From positions 1-6,037 of the forward strand of contig JASHWY010000212.1 in NCBI GenBank assembly GCA_030043835.1: DNA of 6,037 bases. Reading direction: 5' to 3'. Of the stretch, positions 1 through 5,687 are shown piece after piece. The notes beneath the pieces are model-generated. The model was not told the DNA's origin, ran no database searches, and was given only the letters and a program-made list of their open reading frames with translations. The stretch comes from Thermoplasmata archaeon (lineage in GTDB: Archaea > Thermoplasmatota > Thermoplasmata > Lutacidiplasmatales > UBA184). The position numbers and the translations under genes are program-made. Every line of letters starts with the position of its first letter. The stretch's first letter is position 1.

Positions 1-115
1 CCGAGACCCCCGGGCTCACCGGTGGAACGAGGGGCCCGACCGGCGAGCGGTAGAACGTCGTGACCGCCTTCTTCGACTGGACGTAGAGGGTGAGGAGTCG
101 CGGCTCGTCCGGCAT
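1..115 (-). CDS. N-terminal fragment of an unidentified protein, cut by the window edge
   Basis: An ATG at 115-113 opens a frame that stays free of stops for 38 codons to the left edge. It begins MPDEPRLLTLYVQSKK and continues with a Pro/Val/Gly-rich stretch. No domain or signal peptide is recognisable in so short a piece, and I do not assign a function. What supports a real gene is position: a TATA-like box lies at 140-147, which would place transcription start about three bases before the ATG, as in a leaderless archaeal message. The third codon positions are mostly G or C, like the neighbours. It lies downstream of ssb on the same strand, but a hairpin and its own promoter separate the two, so it is probably a separate transcription unit. 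Confidence 0.5.
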   Translation of the reverse strand, partial: MPDEPRLLTLYVQSKKAVTTFYRSPVGPLVPPVSPGVS

Positions 116-139
116 CGCGACCGGCCGAGACGGGTTGAC

Positions 140-149
140 CTATTTAACC
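140..149 (-). promoter_or_regulatory. Archaeal TATA box for the left-edge gene
   Basis: On the minus strand the sequence reads GGTTAAATAGG, the most AT-rich spot in the region. The box centre is near 144. Archaeal transcription starts about 26 bases downstream, near 118, three bases from the ATG at 115. This geometry predicts a leaderless or nearly leaderless mRNA. No Shine-Dalgarno sequence is needed in that case and none is obvious. Confidence 0.55.
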
Positions 150-171
150 GACATGCGCGAAAACGGAGAGG

Positions 172-192
172 CCCCCGCCGAGGAGGCGGGGG
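172..192 (-). terminator. Possible terminator hairpin after ssb
   Basis: A perfect 8-bp stem (CCCCCGCC at 172-179 and GGCGGGGG at 185-192) encloses a 5-base loop. It begins 33 bases past the ssb stop codon. On the minus strand it is followed, after eight bases, by TTTT (163-160). The stem is very GC-rich. The T-tract is short and offset, so this could instead protect the mRNA 3' end. Archaeal termination depends more on T-tracts than on hairpins, which lowers confidence. Confidence 0.4.
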
Positions 193-224
193 AAGAGGTT
201 GCGAATGGCGCCGGCCCGTGCTAC

Positions 225-719
225 CTAGTAGCGCTTGTAGGTGTCGGAGCGATCTCGGCCCCCGCCACCACCGCCGCCACCCGAGTACCGGCCGCCTCCG
301 CCACCATAGCTACCGGAGCCGCGGTCGCGGTAGCCGCCGCCGAAGGAGCGCCGCTCGTTCTCGAACTCCTGCTGGCTCATGTCGAGCGACTGGTTGACCT
401 CGGCGATCGACTCCGTCGACTTCGAGAGGTTGCCGTACCGTCCCACGTTGAGCCGCATGTGGCCGCGCACCAAGGAGACGTAGCCGTTGTCGACGAGGAT
501 GACCTCGTCCTTCGCGATCGTTCCGATCTGTTCGTTCCAGAGGGAGAGCGTGATCGTCGCGGTATCGTCGCCGACCACCGCTTCGCACACCTTCCTCGGG
601 TCGCCGAACTTGCCCATGACCTCCTTGGGCTCTCCGATCGAGAGCACCTTCGCAAGGACGTTCACTTGCTTCGAGTTCGGCGTTAGGTCTCGCACTTTCG
701 TCAGGGGTTTGTCCACCAT
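225..719 (-). CDS. ssb: Single-stranded DNA-binding protein, single OB fold with Gly-rich tail
   Basis: This 164-residue protein should coat single-stranded DNA during replication, repair and recombination. Residues 1-110 form an OB fold that lines up with the Sulfolobus SSB family: VRDLTPNSKQVNVLAKVL near the N-terminus, EAVVGDDTATITLSLW at 46-61, and a strand around RGHMRLNVGRYG. Of the aromatic residues that stack on DNA in Sulfolobus SSB, W61 matches W56 and Y80 replaces W75, while the F79 position appears to be V84. Residues 111-124 form a polar, partly acidic linker. Residues 126-164 are a disordered Gly/Arg/Ser/Tyr tail ending in TYKRY, with no acidic tip of the bacterial SSB kind. The ATG at 719 is preceded by GAGG nine bases upstream and matches the family start. 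Transcription probably begins near 858 from the box at 881-888. The family call is secure; details of the aromatic alignment are by eye. Confidence 0.9.
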   Translation of the reverse strand: MVDKPLTKVRDLTPNSKQVNVLAKVLSIGEPKEVMGKFGDPRKVCEAVVGDDTATITLSLWNEQIGTIAKDEVILVDNGYVSLVRGHMRLNVGRYGNLSKSTESIAEVNQSLDMSQQEFENERRSFGGGYRDRGSGSYGGGGGRYSGGGGGGGGRDRSDTYKRY

Positions 720-858
720 CTTCTGTCGCCTCTTTCGCTCCGCGTTCCGCGTTTCGTTTTCTTTCGGGGGAATCCTCGCGCGGTACTCGTCGTGCGGACA
801 CTCGTCGCAAAAGTAGGACGGGCGGGACGCTCGATTCGGGCTTGGCTCGCGGATTCCT
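720..858 (-). promoter_or_regulatory. Predicted long 5' leader of ssb
   Basis: If transcription starts about 26 bases downstream of the TATA box at 881-888, the ssb mRNA has a leader of about 139 bases. The part nearest the gene (about 720-770) is purine-rich on the minus strand and ends in AGAGGCGACAGAAG before the ATG, supplying a GAGG ribosome-binding element. The ssb frame stays open upstream to a TAA at about 860. That extension contains FCDECPHDEYR, but it has no ATG, GTG or TTG, so I do not extend the protein. No classic riboswitch fold was recognised. Confidence 0.35.
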
Positions 859-880
859 TACTCTCAAGGGAGCGCCGGGG

Positions 881-888
881 CATATAAG
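881..888 (-). promoter_or_regulatory. TATA box, probably for ssb
   Basis: The minus strand reads CTTATATG, a good archaeal TATA element standing out from GC-rich surroundings. It lies between the stop of the molybdenum subunit gene (952) and ssb, so it lets ssb be transcribed independently of the hydroxylase operon. The motif is nearly symmetric (ATATAAG on the plus strand), but no plus-strand gene lies downstream to use it. Confidence 0.55.
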
Positions 889-951
889 CCCACCCGTGTG
901 CGCCACCCTAGCGCGGGAGGTGGGCCCCGGGCCATCAACCCGAGGAACCGC

Positions 952-3063
952 TCAGCCGGCCGGCACTTCGGGAACGATCCCGTCCGGCACCAGCGGCAGC
1001 GAGCGAAGGCGGACCCCCGTCGCATCGAAGATCGCGTTCGCGAGCGCCGGGGCGACCGCGATGAGCGGCGTCTCCCCGGCGCCGGCCGGAGGGAGGTCGG
1101 GGCGGTCGAGGAGCTCGACGTTCACCTGGGGGAGGTCGGAAAAACGCGGCACCCGGTACTCGGAGAGCCGGGGGTTCTCAACGATCCCACGGTCGAATCG
1201 GATCGCCTCGAAGAGGGCTCCGCCCAGCCCCATGACCACGGCCCCCTCGACCTGGCTTCGGAGGTTGTCGGGATTCACGATCGCTCCGGCTTCGAACGCG
1301 ACACTGAGCCGGTCGACGGAGAGCCGGCGGTCCCCGGCCACGGTCACCTCGGCCACCGTCGCGACCCGGCTTCCTTTCTCGAGCCCGACCGCAAGGCCGA
1401 ACCCCTTTCCCGGGCGGCGCCCACGGTCGGACCAGTGGGCCCGCTCGGCCGCGCGACGGAGGACCGCGGTGAGGCGCTCGTCGTCGAGGATCCTCTCCCG
1501 ATAGACGAGCGGGTCGACGCCGACCCGGTGGGCGATCTCATCGATCGCGGACTCCCGCGCGAAGTTGTTCGCTGCGGCGGCGAGGGACCGGTACGGCCCC
1601 TGAGGAAGCGGGGAGGTGGAGAGCGCGTTATCGACCCGCTGGTGGGGGATGCGGTACGGCGGGGACATCGCGGCGGCGCCTCCGTTGATGTTGTGGAACG
1701 ACCACGCGGTGAGCCGGCCGTCCTTTTCCGCACCGGCCCGAACGTCGACGATCGACATCGGCCGGAAGTGGCCGAACCGGAACTCCTCCTCGCGGCTGAA
1801 CCCGACCCGCACCGGTCGGCCCGCCGCCCGCGCGAGCCGGGCGGCCTCGATCGCGACCTCGCCTCCGTGCTTACCTCCGAAACCGGAGCCCGTGGGTGGG
1901 ACGATGATGCGCACCGCCTCGACCGGCAGGTTGAGGGCCTCCGCGACCTCGTCCCGGGCGGGGAACGGGGTCTGCGTGCCGACCCAGATCGTGACGCGGG
2001 TCCCCTCCCATTCGGCGACCGCGCAACGGGTCTCGAGGGGGACGTGGGCGATGTACGCCGTTCGGTACGTCGCTTCGAGTCGGACGGGCGCGGCCACGAG
2101 CGCCGCTTCGACGTCGCCAACGATCCGTTCGTCCATGTCCCAGTCGTCCTCCTTCCTCGGGTGGGTCCGTAGGTAGGCTTCGACCTCCCGTCCGGTCGGC
2201 TGGGGGTCGTCCCGCCAGCGGGCTCGGACGTCCGCGAGGGCCGCCTTCGCTCCCGCGGGAGTGGAGGCCGCCACCCCCACGAACCCCTCCTCTCGGACGA
2301 CCGTGGTCCCCGGCCGGCGACGGGCGGCATCTAGCTCGGCGTCGACGAGATGGGAACCGTACCGTGGCGGTCGGAGGACGGCCCCAAAGAGCATGCCCGG
2401 ACGGCGAAGATCGGAGACGTAGACCCTCCCACCGGTGACCACGTCCCGGGCCTCGGGGTCGATCGCCGGGTGGCCCGCACGCGTCCACCGGGTGGGGGGG
2501 GTCAACGGACCGTCGGCCGAGGCGACGACGACGCGATTGCGGTCCCGCACGAGCTCGCCGTACGGAACGAAGGAGGAGCCGCCGCGGACCCCGACCGTTC
2601 CGTCGAGGACCTCGAGCTCCGAGGGAGGCCGACCGGCTCTCTCCGCCGCGAGACCGACAAGCGCTTCCCGAGCGCCGGCGGCGGTCGTGCGGAGGGTGAG
2701 CGCGGCGTCGGGCATCGACCGGCTTCCGAACGTGCCCATGTCCCAGGGGCAGAGGTCCGTGTCGGCCATCACGAGCGCCACGCGGTCGAGGGAGACTCGG
2801 AGCTCCTCGGCGACGACGAGCGAGAGCGCGGTTCGCGTCCCCTGGCCGACCTCGGCCTTTCCCGTGAACGCCCGAATGTGTCCGTCCGCTCCCACGTGGA
2901 TCCACCCGCCCCCGGTGGGCGGCAGCCACTCCGTGGAGCCGGAGCGCCCCGGACGGCGGGGAGGGAGGACGACGACGAGCCCCGGTCCTAGGAGCTCGAA
3001 GTACTCCCGCTCGCCGGCGGGGGTCCGGTCCCAGGGTCGTCGCGGGCGCGCGAGCACGGTCAT
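952..3063 (-). CDS. Molybdopterin-binding (large) subunit of a xanthine dehydrogenase-family oxidoreductase, IorB type
   Basis: This 703-residue protein carries the Mo-cytosine/pterin site that hydroxylates a substrate, probably an N-heterocycle or aldehyde; the sequence does not reveal which. Order of parts: a decayed Tat-like segment (EREYFELLGPGLVVVLPP, about 19-36); a first Mo-binding segment with FTGKAEVGQG (66-75) and DMGTFGSRSMPD (108-119); the a/b hammerhead domain near 207-280; then the main Mo-binding domains with TGSGFGGK (391-398), QGPYRS (488-493), ARESAIDEIA (502-511) and GAGETPL (661-667). E664 in the last is the expected catalytic base. Length is near the family norm and no domain is missing. 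The ATG at 3063 overlaps the TGA of the [2Fe-2S] gene as ATGA, implying coupled translation. Unlike relatives that start with RRxFF plus a hydrophobic stretch, the twin arginine is absent, so a cytoplasmic place is inferred. The family is clear; 'isoquinoline' is only the subtype name. Confidence 0.9.
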   Translation of the reverse strand: MTVLARPRRPWDRTPAGEREYFELLGPGLVVVLPPRRPGRSGSTEWLPPTGGGWIHVGADGHIRAFTGKAEVGQGTRTALSLVVAEELRVSLDRVALVMADTDLCPWDMGTFGSRSMPDAALTLRTTAAGAREALVGLAAERAGRPPSELEVLDGTVGVRGGSSFVPYGELVRDRNRVVVASADGPLTPPTRWTRAGHPAIDPEARDVVTGGRVYVSDLRRPGMLFGAVLRPPRYGSHLVDAELDAARRRPGTTVVREEGFVGVAASTPAGAKAALADVRARWRDDPQPTGREVEAYLRTHPRKEDDWDMDERIVGDVEAALVAAPVRLEATYRTAYIAHVPLETRCAVAEWEGTRVTIWVGTQTPFPARDEVAEALNLPVEAVRIIVPPTGSGFGGKHGGEVAIEAARLARAAGRPVRVGFSREEEFRFGHFRPMSIVDVRAGAEKDGRLTAWSFHNINGGAAAMSPPYRIPHQRVDNALSTSPLPQGPYRSLAAAANNFARESAIDEIAHRVGVDPLVYRERILDDERLTAVLRRAAERAHWSDRGRRPGKGFGLAVGLEKGSRVATVAEVTVAGDRRLSVDRLSVAFEAGAIVNPDNLRSQVEGAVVMGLGGALFEAIRFDRGIVENPRLSEYRVPRFSDLPQVNVELLDRPDLPPAGAGETPLIAVAPALANAIFDATGVRLRSLPLVPDGIVPEVPAG

Positions 3064-3548
3064 GGCCGTCCGCCCCCCGACCGACCGATCTCGGAGGCTC
3101 GCTCGACCGCCCTCACGATGCGAGGGTACCCGCAACACCGGCAGAGGTTCCCGTTGAGAGCCGCTCGGATCTCGGTTTCTGATGGCGAGGGATCGTCCCG
3201 CAACAGCGCCGTCGCACGCACGATCATCCCGGGCGTACAGAAGCCGCACTGGAAGGCGCCGAGCTCGGCAAACGCCTGCTGGACCGCGTTGAGCTCGCCT
3301 CGTGAGGCGAGGCCCTCGACGGTCGTGATCGAGCGGTCCCCCACCTCATCGACCGGGATCTGGCAAGCGTTCACGGGCACCCCATCGAGCAGCACCGTGC
3401 ACGCCCCGCACCGTCCCTCGCCACACCCGTACTTGGTGCCGGTGAGGCCGAGGTCGTACCGGAGGACGTCGAGAAGGCTGCGGGGAGGATTGGCAGGGAC
3501 CGAGCGTAGACTCCCGTTCACCGTGAGTCGTCGATCGCCGTCTCCCAC
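3060..3548 (-). CDS. [2Fe-2S] (small) subunit of the molybdenum hydroxylase, IorA/CoxS type
   Basis: This 162-residue protein passes electrons from the Mo site of its partner through two [2Fe-2S] clusters. The N-terminal plant-ferredoxin-like domain has C42, C47, C50 and C62 (CX4CX2CX11C, in GCGEGRCGAC and NAC). The C-terminal helical domain has C101, C104, C136 and C138 (CX2CX31CXC, in QCGFCTPGMI and NLCRCCGYP). All eight ligands are present with standard spacing, and an extra Cys (C139) follows, giving CRCC. Length matches the family. The start is a GTG at 3548, preceded by GGGGAG six bases upstream. It is the first gene of the operon. No FAD-binding subunit gene adjoins it, as is usual for the two-subunit IorAB group. 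The electron acceptor is unknown. Confidence 0.93.
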   Translation of the reverse strand: MGDGDRRLTVNGSLRSVPANPPRSLLDVLRYDLGLTGTKYGCGEGRCGACTVLLDGVPVNACQIPVDEVGDRSITTVEGLASRGELNAVQQAFAELGAFQCGFCTPGMIVRATALLRDDPSPSETEIRAALNGNLCRCCGYPRIVRAVERASEIGRSGGGRP

Positions 3549-3739
3549 GCCTCACTCCCCGCCCGCGCTCGAGCCCGACCGCGGCGCTGCGCTCGAGGGT
3601 GGGAGACGCCCCTACCTCTTAGGTTCGAACATCCCGACCGCCGGCGCGCCTCGCTCGGGGCTGGGCGCCCGCGGGGGCCGGGTGCCCCTACGGCGGCAGG
3701 TTTTTCGCCCTCGAGGGACGTGGCCGCACGGGTCCTCCC
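3549..3739. promoter_or_regulatory. Divergent intergenic region between the hydroxylase operon and the TPR gene
   Basis: These 191 bases must hold the promoters of two genes that point away from each other. For the hydroxylase operon, the only TATA-like candidate is CCTAAGAGG on the minus strand (3623-3615), which would give a leader of about 45 bases; it is weak. For the TPR gene, the best candidate is AGGTTTTTCG on the plus strand (3698-3707), also weak. Short palindromes lie close by: GTTCGAAC at 3623-3630 and CCCTCGAGGG at 3708-3717. No tRNA or other RNA gene was found. Confidence 0.4.
3565..3597. repeat. 9-bp direct repeat with CTCGAG core upstream of the hydroxylase operon
   Basis: GCGCTCGAG occurs at 3565-3573 and again at 3589-3597, exactly 24 bases apart. 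The core CTCGAG is itself a palindrome. The pair lies 17 to 49 bases before the GTG of the [2Fe-2S] gene, in the likely leader or promoter-proximal zone. A 24-base step is a little over two helical turns, so two regulator dimers could sit on nearly the same DNA face. CTCGAG is not rare in this GC-rich window (it often encodes Leu-Glu), so chance is quite possible. Confidence 0.3.
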
Positions 3740-4483
3740 GTGCACCCGCGCTACGATATCGGAGTCCACTACTTCCTTCGACAGGACTACGAGAACGGGG
3801 CGAATGCGTTCCGCGACGTTCTCCGCGACCAGCCGGACGACGCACGCTCGTGGTCGTACTACGGGATCTGCCTCGCGCACTTGGGCCGAGGGGCGGAGGC
3901 CGAGGAGGCGCTCGCCCGGGCGATCCGGCTCGCGCCCGGGAACGGTGAGGCGTGGTTCCATCTCGGCGTGGCGCGCTCCCTCCGGGAGGAATGGATGCAG
4001 GCGGCGACCGCGTATCGCCACGCGGTGGGGCTCGTCCCCGACGACATGGTCGGCTGGCACCGGCTCGGGGTCGCGCTCGCGGAGTCGGGCGACGAGGCCG
4101 GAGCCGCGGTCGCCTTCGAGCGAGCGCTCGTCCTCTCGCGCGACGTGCCGCCCGCGCTGCCAGGACCCGATCGTGAGGAGCGCCCGGCCGACGACCACGT
4201 GGAAGAGGCCGGCGACCGCGAGGGAAGCCGGGAGGCGAAGAGCTGGCTCGAGCTCGCCCTATCGCTGCTCAGCCTCGGCGAGGAGGAGGAGGCGGTCGCC
4301 GCGTACGAACGCGCCTACACGCTCGACCCGAGACGCGCCCAGAACTCCCTCTTCCGACCGATGCTGAGGCTCCTCACCGTGGTGGAAGGCGGACCCGAGG
4401 AGGATACCGTAGGCGACGAGGGGCGGCCCGCGCCCGTCCCGGAGGGCCCGCGACCCCCCGGGCGCCGGCCCGAGGTCGGGTGA
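3740..4483 (+). CDS. TPR-repeat protein
   Basis: A 247-residue soluble protein built of tetratricopeptide repeats, which normally form a helical scaffold for binding other proteins. Four consecutive 34-residue repeats fill 1-136 (starting near 1, 35, 69 and 103), each ending in a Pro/Asp turn such as DQPDD, LAPGN and LVPDD, and containing the usual W/G/Y/A positions (SWSYYGICLAHLG, AWFHLGVARSL). An acidic, probably flexible linker covers about 137-164. A fifth repeat, AKSWLELALSLLSLGEEEEA onward, covers about 166-199. The last 35 or so residues are Pro/Gly/Glu-rich and look disordered. No signal peptide or membrane helix is seen. The start is a GTG at 3740, because the first repeat begins at once; no strong Shine-Dalgarno element precedes it. 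It is divergent from the hydroxylase operon and convergent with trpS, so it is probably a single-gene unit. Partner and function are unknown. Confidence 0.8.
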   Translation: MHPRYDIGVHYFLRQDYENGANAFRDVLRDQPDDARSWSYYGICLAHLGRGAEAEEALARAIRLAPGNGEAWFHLGVARSLREEWMQAATAYRHAVGLVPDDMVGWHRLGVALAESGDEAGAAVAFERALVLSRDVPPALPGPDREERPADDHVEEAGDREGSREAKSWLELALSLLSLGEEEEAVAAYERAYTLDPRRAQNSLFRPMLRLLTVVEGGPEEDTVGDEGRPAPVPEGPRPPGRRPEVG

Positions 4484-4492
4484 CGATGGCTC

Positions 4493-4506
4493 ACCGCTAA
4501 AGCGGT
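4493..4506. terminator. Small hairpin between convergent genes
   Basis: ACCGC-TAAA-GCGGT forms a perfect 5-bp stem with a 4-base loop in the 13-base gap between the TPR stop (4483) and the trpS end; it covers the trpS stop codon (4499-4497). It could help end transcription from both sides. No T-tract follows on either strand and the stem is short, so this is a weak candidate. Confidence 0.25.
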
Positions 4507-5687
4507 CTCGGGGCCTCGGTCACGATCGCCGATTCGGCCCACGTCTTCGCCGTCTCCCGCGCGACCTCGTGCTGACGGTAGAATGCCTGGACTCGCTCCA
4601 AGAGCTGGGCCTTACAGTCCCCGCACATGAGCTCGCCCGACCGGCACTGCCGGGTGATCTCGTCGAACTTCGAGTCGGACTCCGCAAAGCGGGTCCTCCA
4701 GAGGGCCCAGACCGAACAGATCTCGGGAACGGCGCCGAGGCGCCGCTGCTCCTCGACCGTCGCACGACCCCCCGTGAACGCGTTGTGGATCTTGCGCTCG
4801 ACGGTCTTCGGCGGGTCGTTCAAGAAGAGCGCGTTGTCGCTCGAGTTCGCGGTCGTCGACATCGCCGCCTCCCCGAGCAACCCGGGGATCATTCGCGTGT
4901 GGATGAGGGCGGGCTTCGGGTACCCGAGCCCGTCGGCGATGTCGCGCGTCAAGCGGAAGTGGGGGTCCTGGTCGATCCCGCACGGGATGAGGCACGGGAT
5001 GCTCCGTCCCTCGGCCCACGACGGCCAGAAGGCCGGGACGCTCTGAAGCGCCGTGAAGAAGACGAGGCCGATGTTGGTGCTCGGCTCGAAGCCGAAGACC
5101 GCCTTCACGGTCGAGTAGGGGATCTTTCTCGCGACCCGGATCGCGAGCGGGTAGAGGGCAGCGATCGACCGGGAGTCGAAGAAGACGTGCGTCCGCTTGG
5201 GGTCGAAGCCGAGCGCGAGGATGTCGTAGAGGTTCTCGAGCCCCCAGCGGCGGGTCTCCTCGCGGGAGAGGCCCGAACGCGCCCAGAACTTCTCGTCGTC
5301 CGTGATCTGGATGTACATCGGGACGCCGAGCCGCCGCTGGAGCCAGGCACAGAGGTCGAACTGGACGAGGTGGGACGTATGGAGAGGTCCCGAAGGCCCC
5401 CGACCGGAGTAGACGAAGAACGGCTTCCCGTTCGCATAGCCGTCCAAGAGCGGCCCCAGGTCCCGATGCGAGTAGTAGACTCCCCGCGTCAAGAGCGGGT
5501 GGAGATCGGCGCCGGCGACCTGATGGAGTTTCGCGAGGAGCTCGGGCCCCAGTACCTGGGTGCCGAACTGCTCCCTCAGCCGGTCGTAATCGACCCGGCC
5601 CTTCACCTCGTACGGGGTGACGACGAACTCGGGTTCGGGCGCCGGCGGCGCTCCGCGGCTACCCTTCGGGGAACGTGATTTTGGCAA
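4497..5687 (-). CDS. trpS: Tryptophanyl-tRNA synthetase, archaeal/eukaryotic type
   Basis: This cytoplasmic class I enzyme charges tRNA(Trp) with tryptophan. From a TTG start at 5687 it has 396 residues, close to archaeal relatives. Landmarks: EFVVTPYEVKGRVDYDRL (20-37), typical of the archaeal N-terminus; FFVYSGRGPSGPLHTSH (90-106), with the HIGH-type motif; IQITDDEKFW (126-135); IPCGIDQDPHFRLTRD (234-249); MSTTANSSDNALFLND (276-291), the KMSKS region; and the C-terminal anticodon-binding part to EAPRPL. Residues matching the human Trp pocket (Y93, Q127, E132, Q240) are kept. The signature motifs are unusual: HTSH instead of HxGH, and AMSTT where KMSAS is expected. No ATG lies near the start; TTG is preceded by GGGAG seven bases upstream and keeps the conserved N-terminus, while a later GTG (5606) would cut it off. 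The first 29 bases overlap the upstream Cys-rich gene, so translation is probably coupled. Identity is secure, the start moderately so. Confidence 0.92.
   Translation of the reverse strand: MPKSRSPKGSRGAPPAPEPEFVVTPYEVKGRVDYDRLREQFGTQVLGPELLAKLHQVAGADLHPLLTRGVYYSHRDLGPLLDGYANGKPFFVYSGRGPSGPLHTSHLVQFDLCAWLQRRLGVPMYIQITDDEKFWARSGLSREETRRWGLENLYDILALGFDPKRTHVFFDSRSIAALYPLAIRVARKIPYSTVKAVFGFEPSTNIGLVFFTALQSVPAFWPSWAEGRSIPCLIPCGIDQDPHFRLTRDIADGLGYPKPALIHTRMIPGLLGEAAMSTTANSSDNALFLNDPPKTVERKIHNAFTGGRATVEEQRRLGAVPEICSVWALWRTRFAESDSKFDEITRQCRSGELMCGDCKAQLLERVQAFYRQHEVARETAKTWAESAIVTEAPRPL

Noticed and set aside
226..345. GGC/GGT-type tandem repeat
   Set aside because: It is explained by the glycine-rich tail codons of ssb and is not a separate repeat element.
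701..883. 60-codon minus-strand frame between the hydroxylase operon and ssb
   Set aside because: Its ATG lies inside the TATA box at 881-888, so the start codon would not be transcribed from it; the product is Arg/Ser-rich with no features and the frame overlaps the ssb start.
922..935. Palindromic GGGCCCCGGGCC just past the hydroxylase operon stop, as a terminator
   Set aside because: The loop would be about one base, no T-tract follows on the minus strand, and GC-rich palindromes of this size are expected here.
898..2172. Long plus-strand open frame (424 codons) opposite the molybdenum subunit gene
   Set aside because: It is antisense to a gene with clear family motifs, has Arg/Asp/Gly-heavy composition typical of shadow frames in GC-rich DNA, and shows no recognisable domain.
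3064..3249. Upstream ATG at 3249 for the molybdenum subunit, adding 62 residues
   Set aside because: The extension lies inside the [2Fe-2S] coding region and has no family match; the ATGA junction at 3063 is the usual coupled start.
3606..3645. GGTTCGAAC resembling a tRNA T-loop
   Set aside because: The flanking bases cannot form the 5-bp T stem on either strand, and no anticodon or acceptor stem is found.
4569..5678. Long plus-strand open frame (369 codons) opposite trpS
   Set aside because: It lies wholly antisense to a well-supported synthetase gene and has the same Arg/Glu/Val-rich shadow composition, with no domain.
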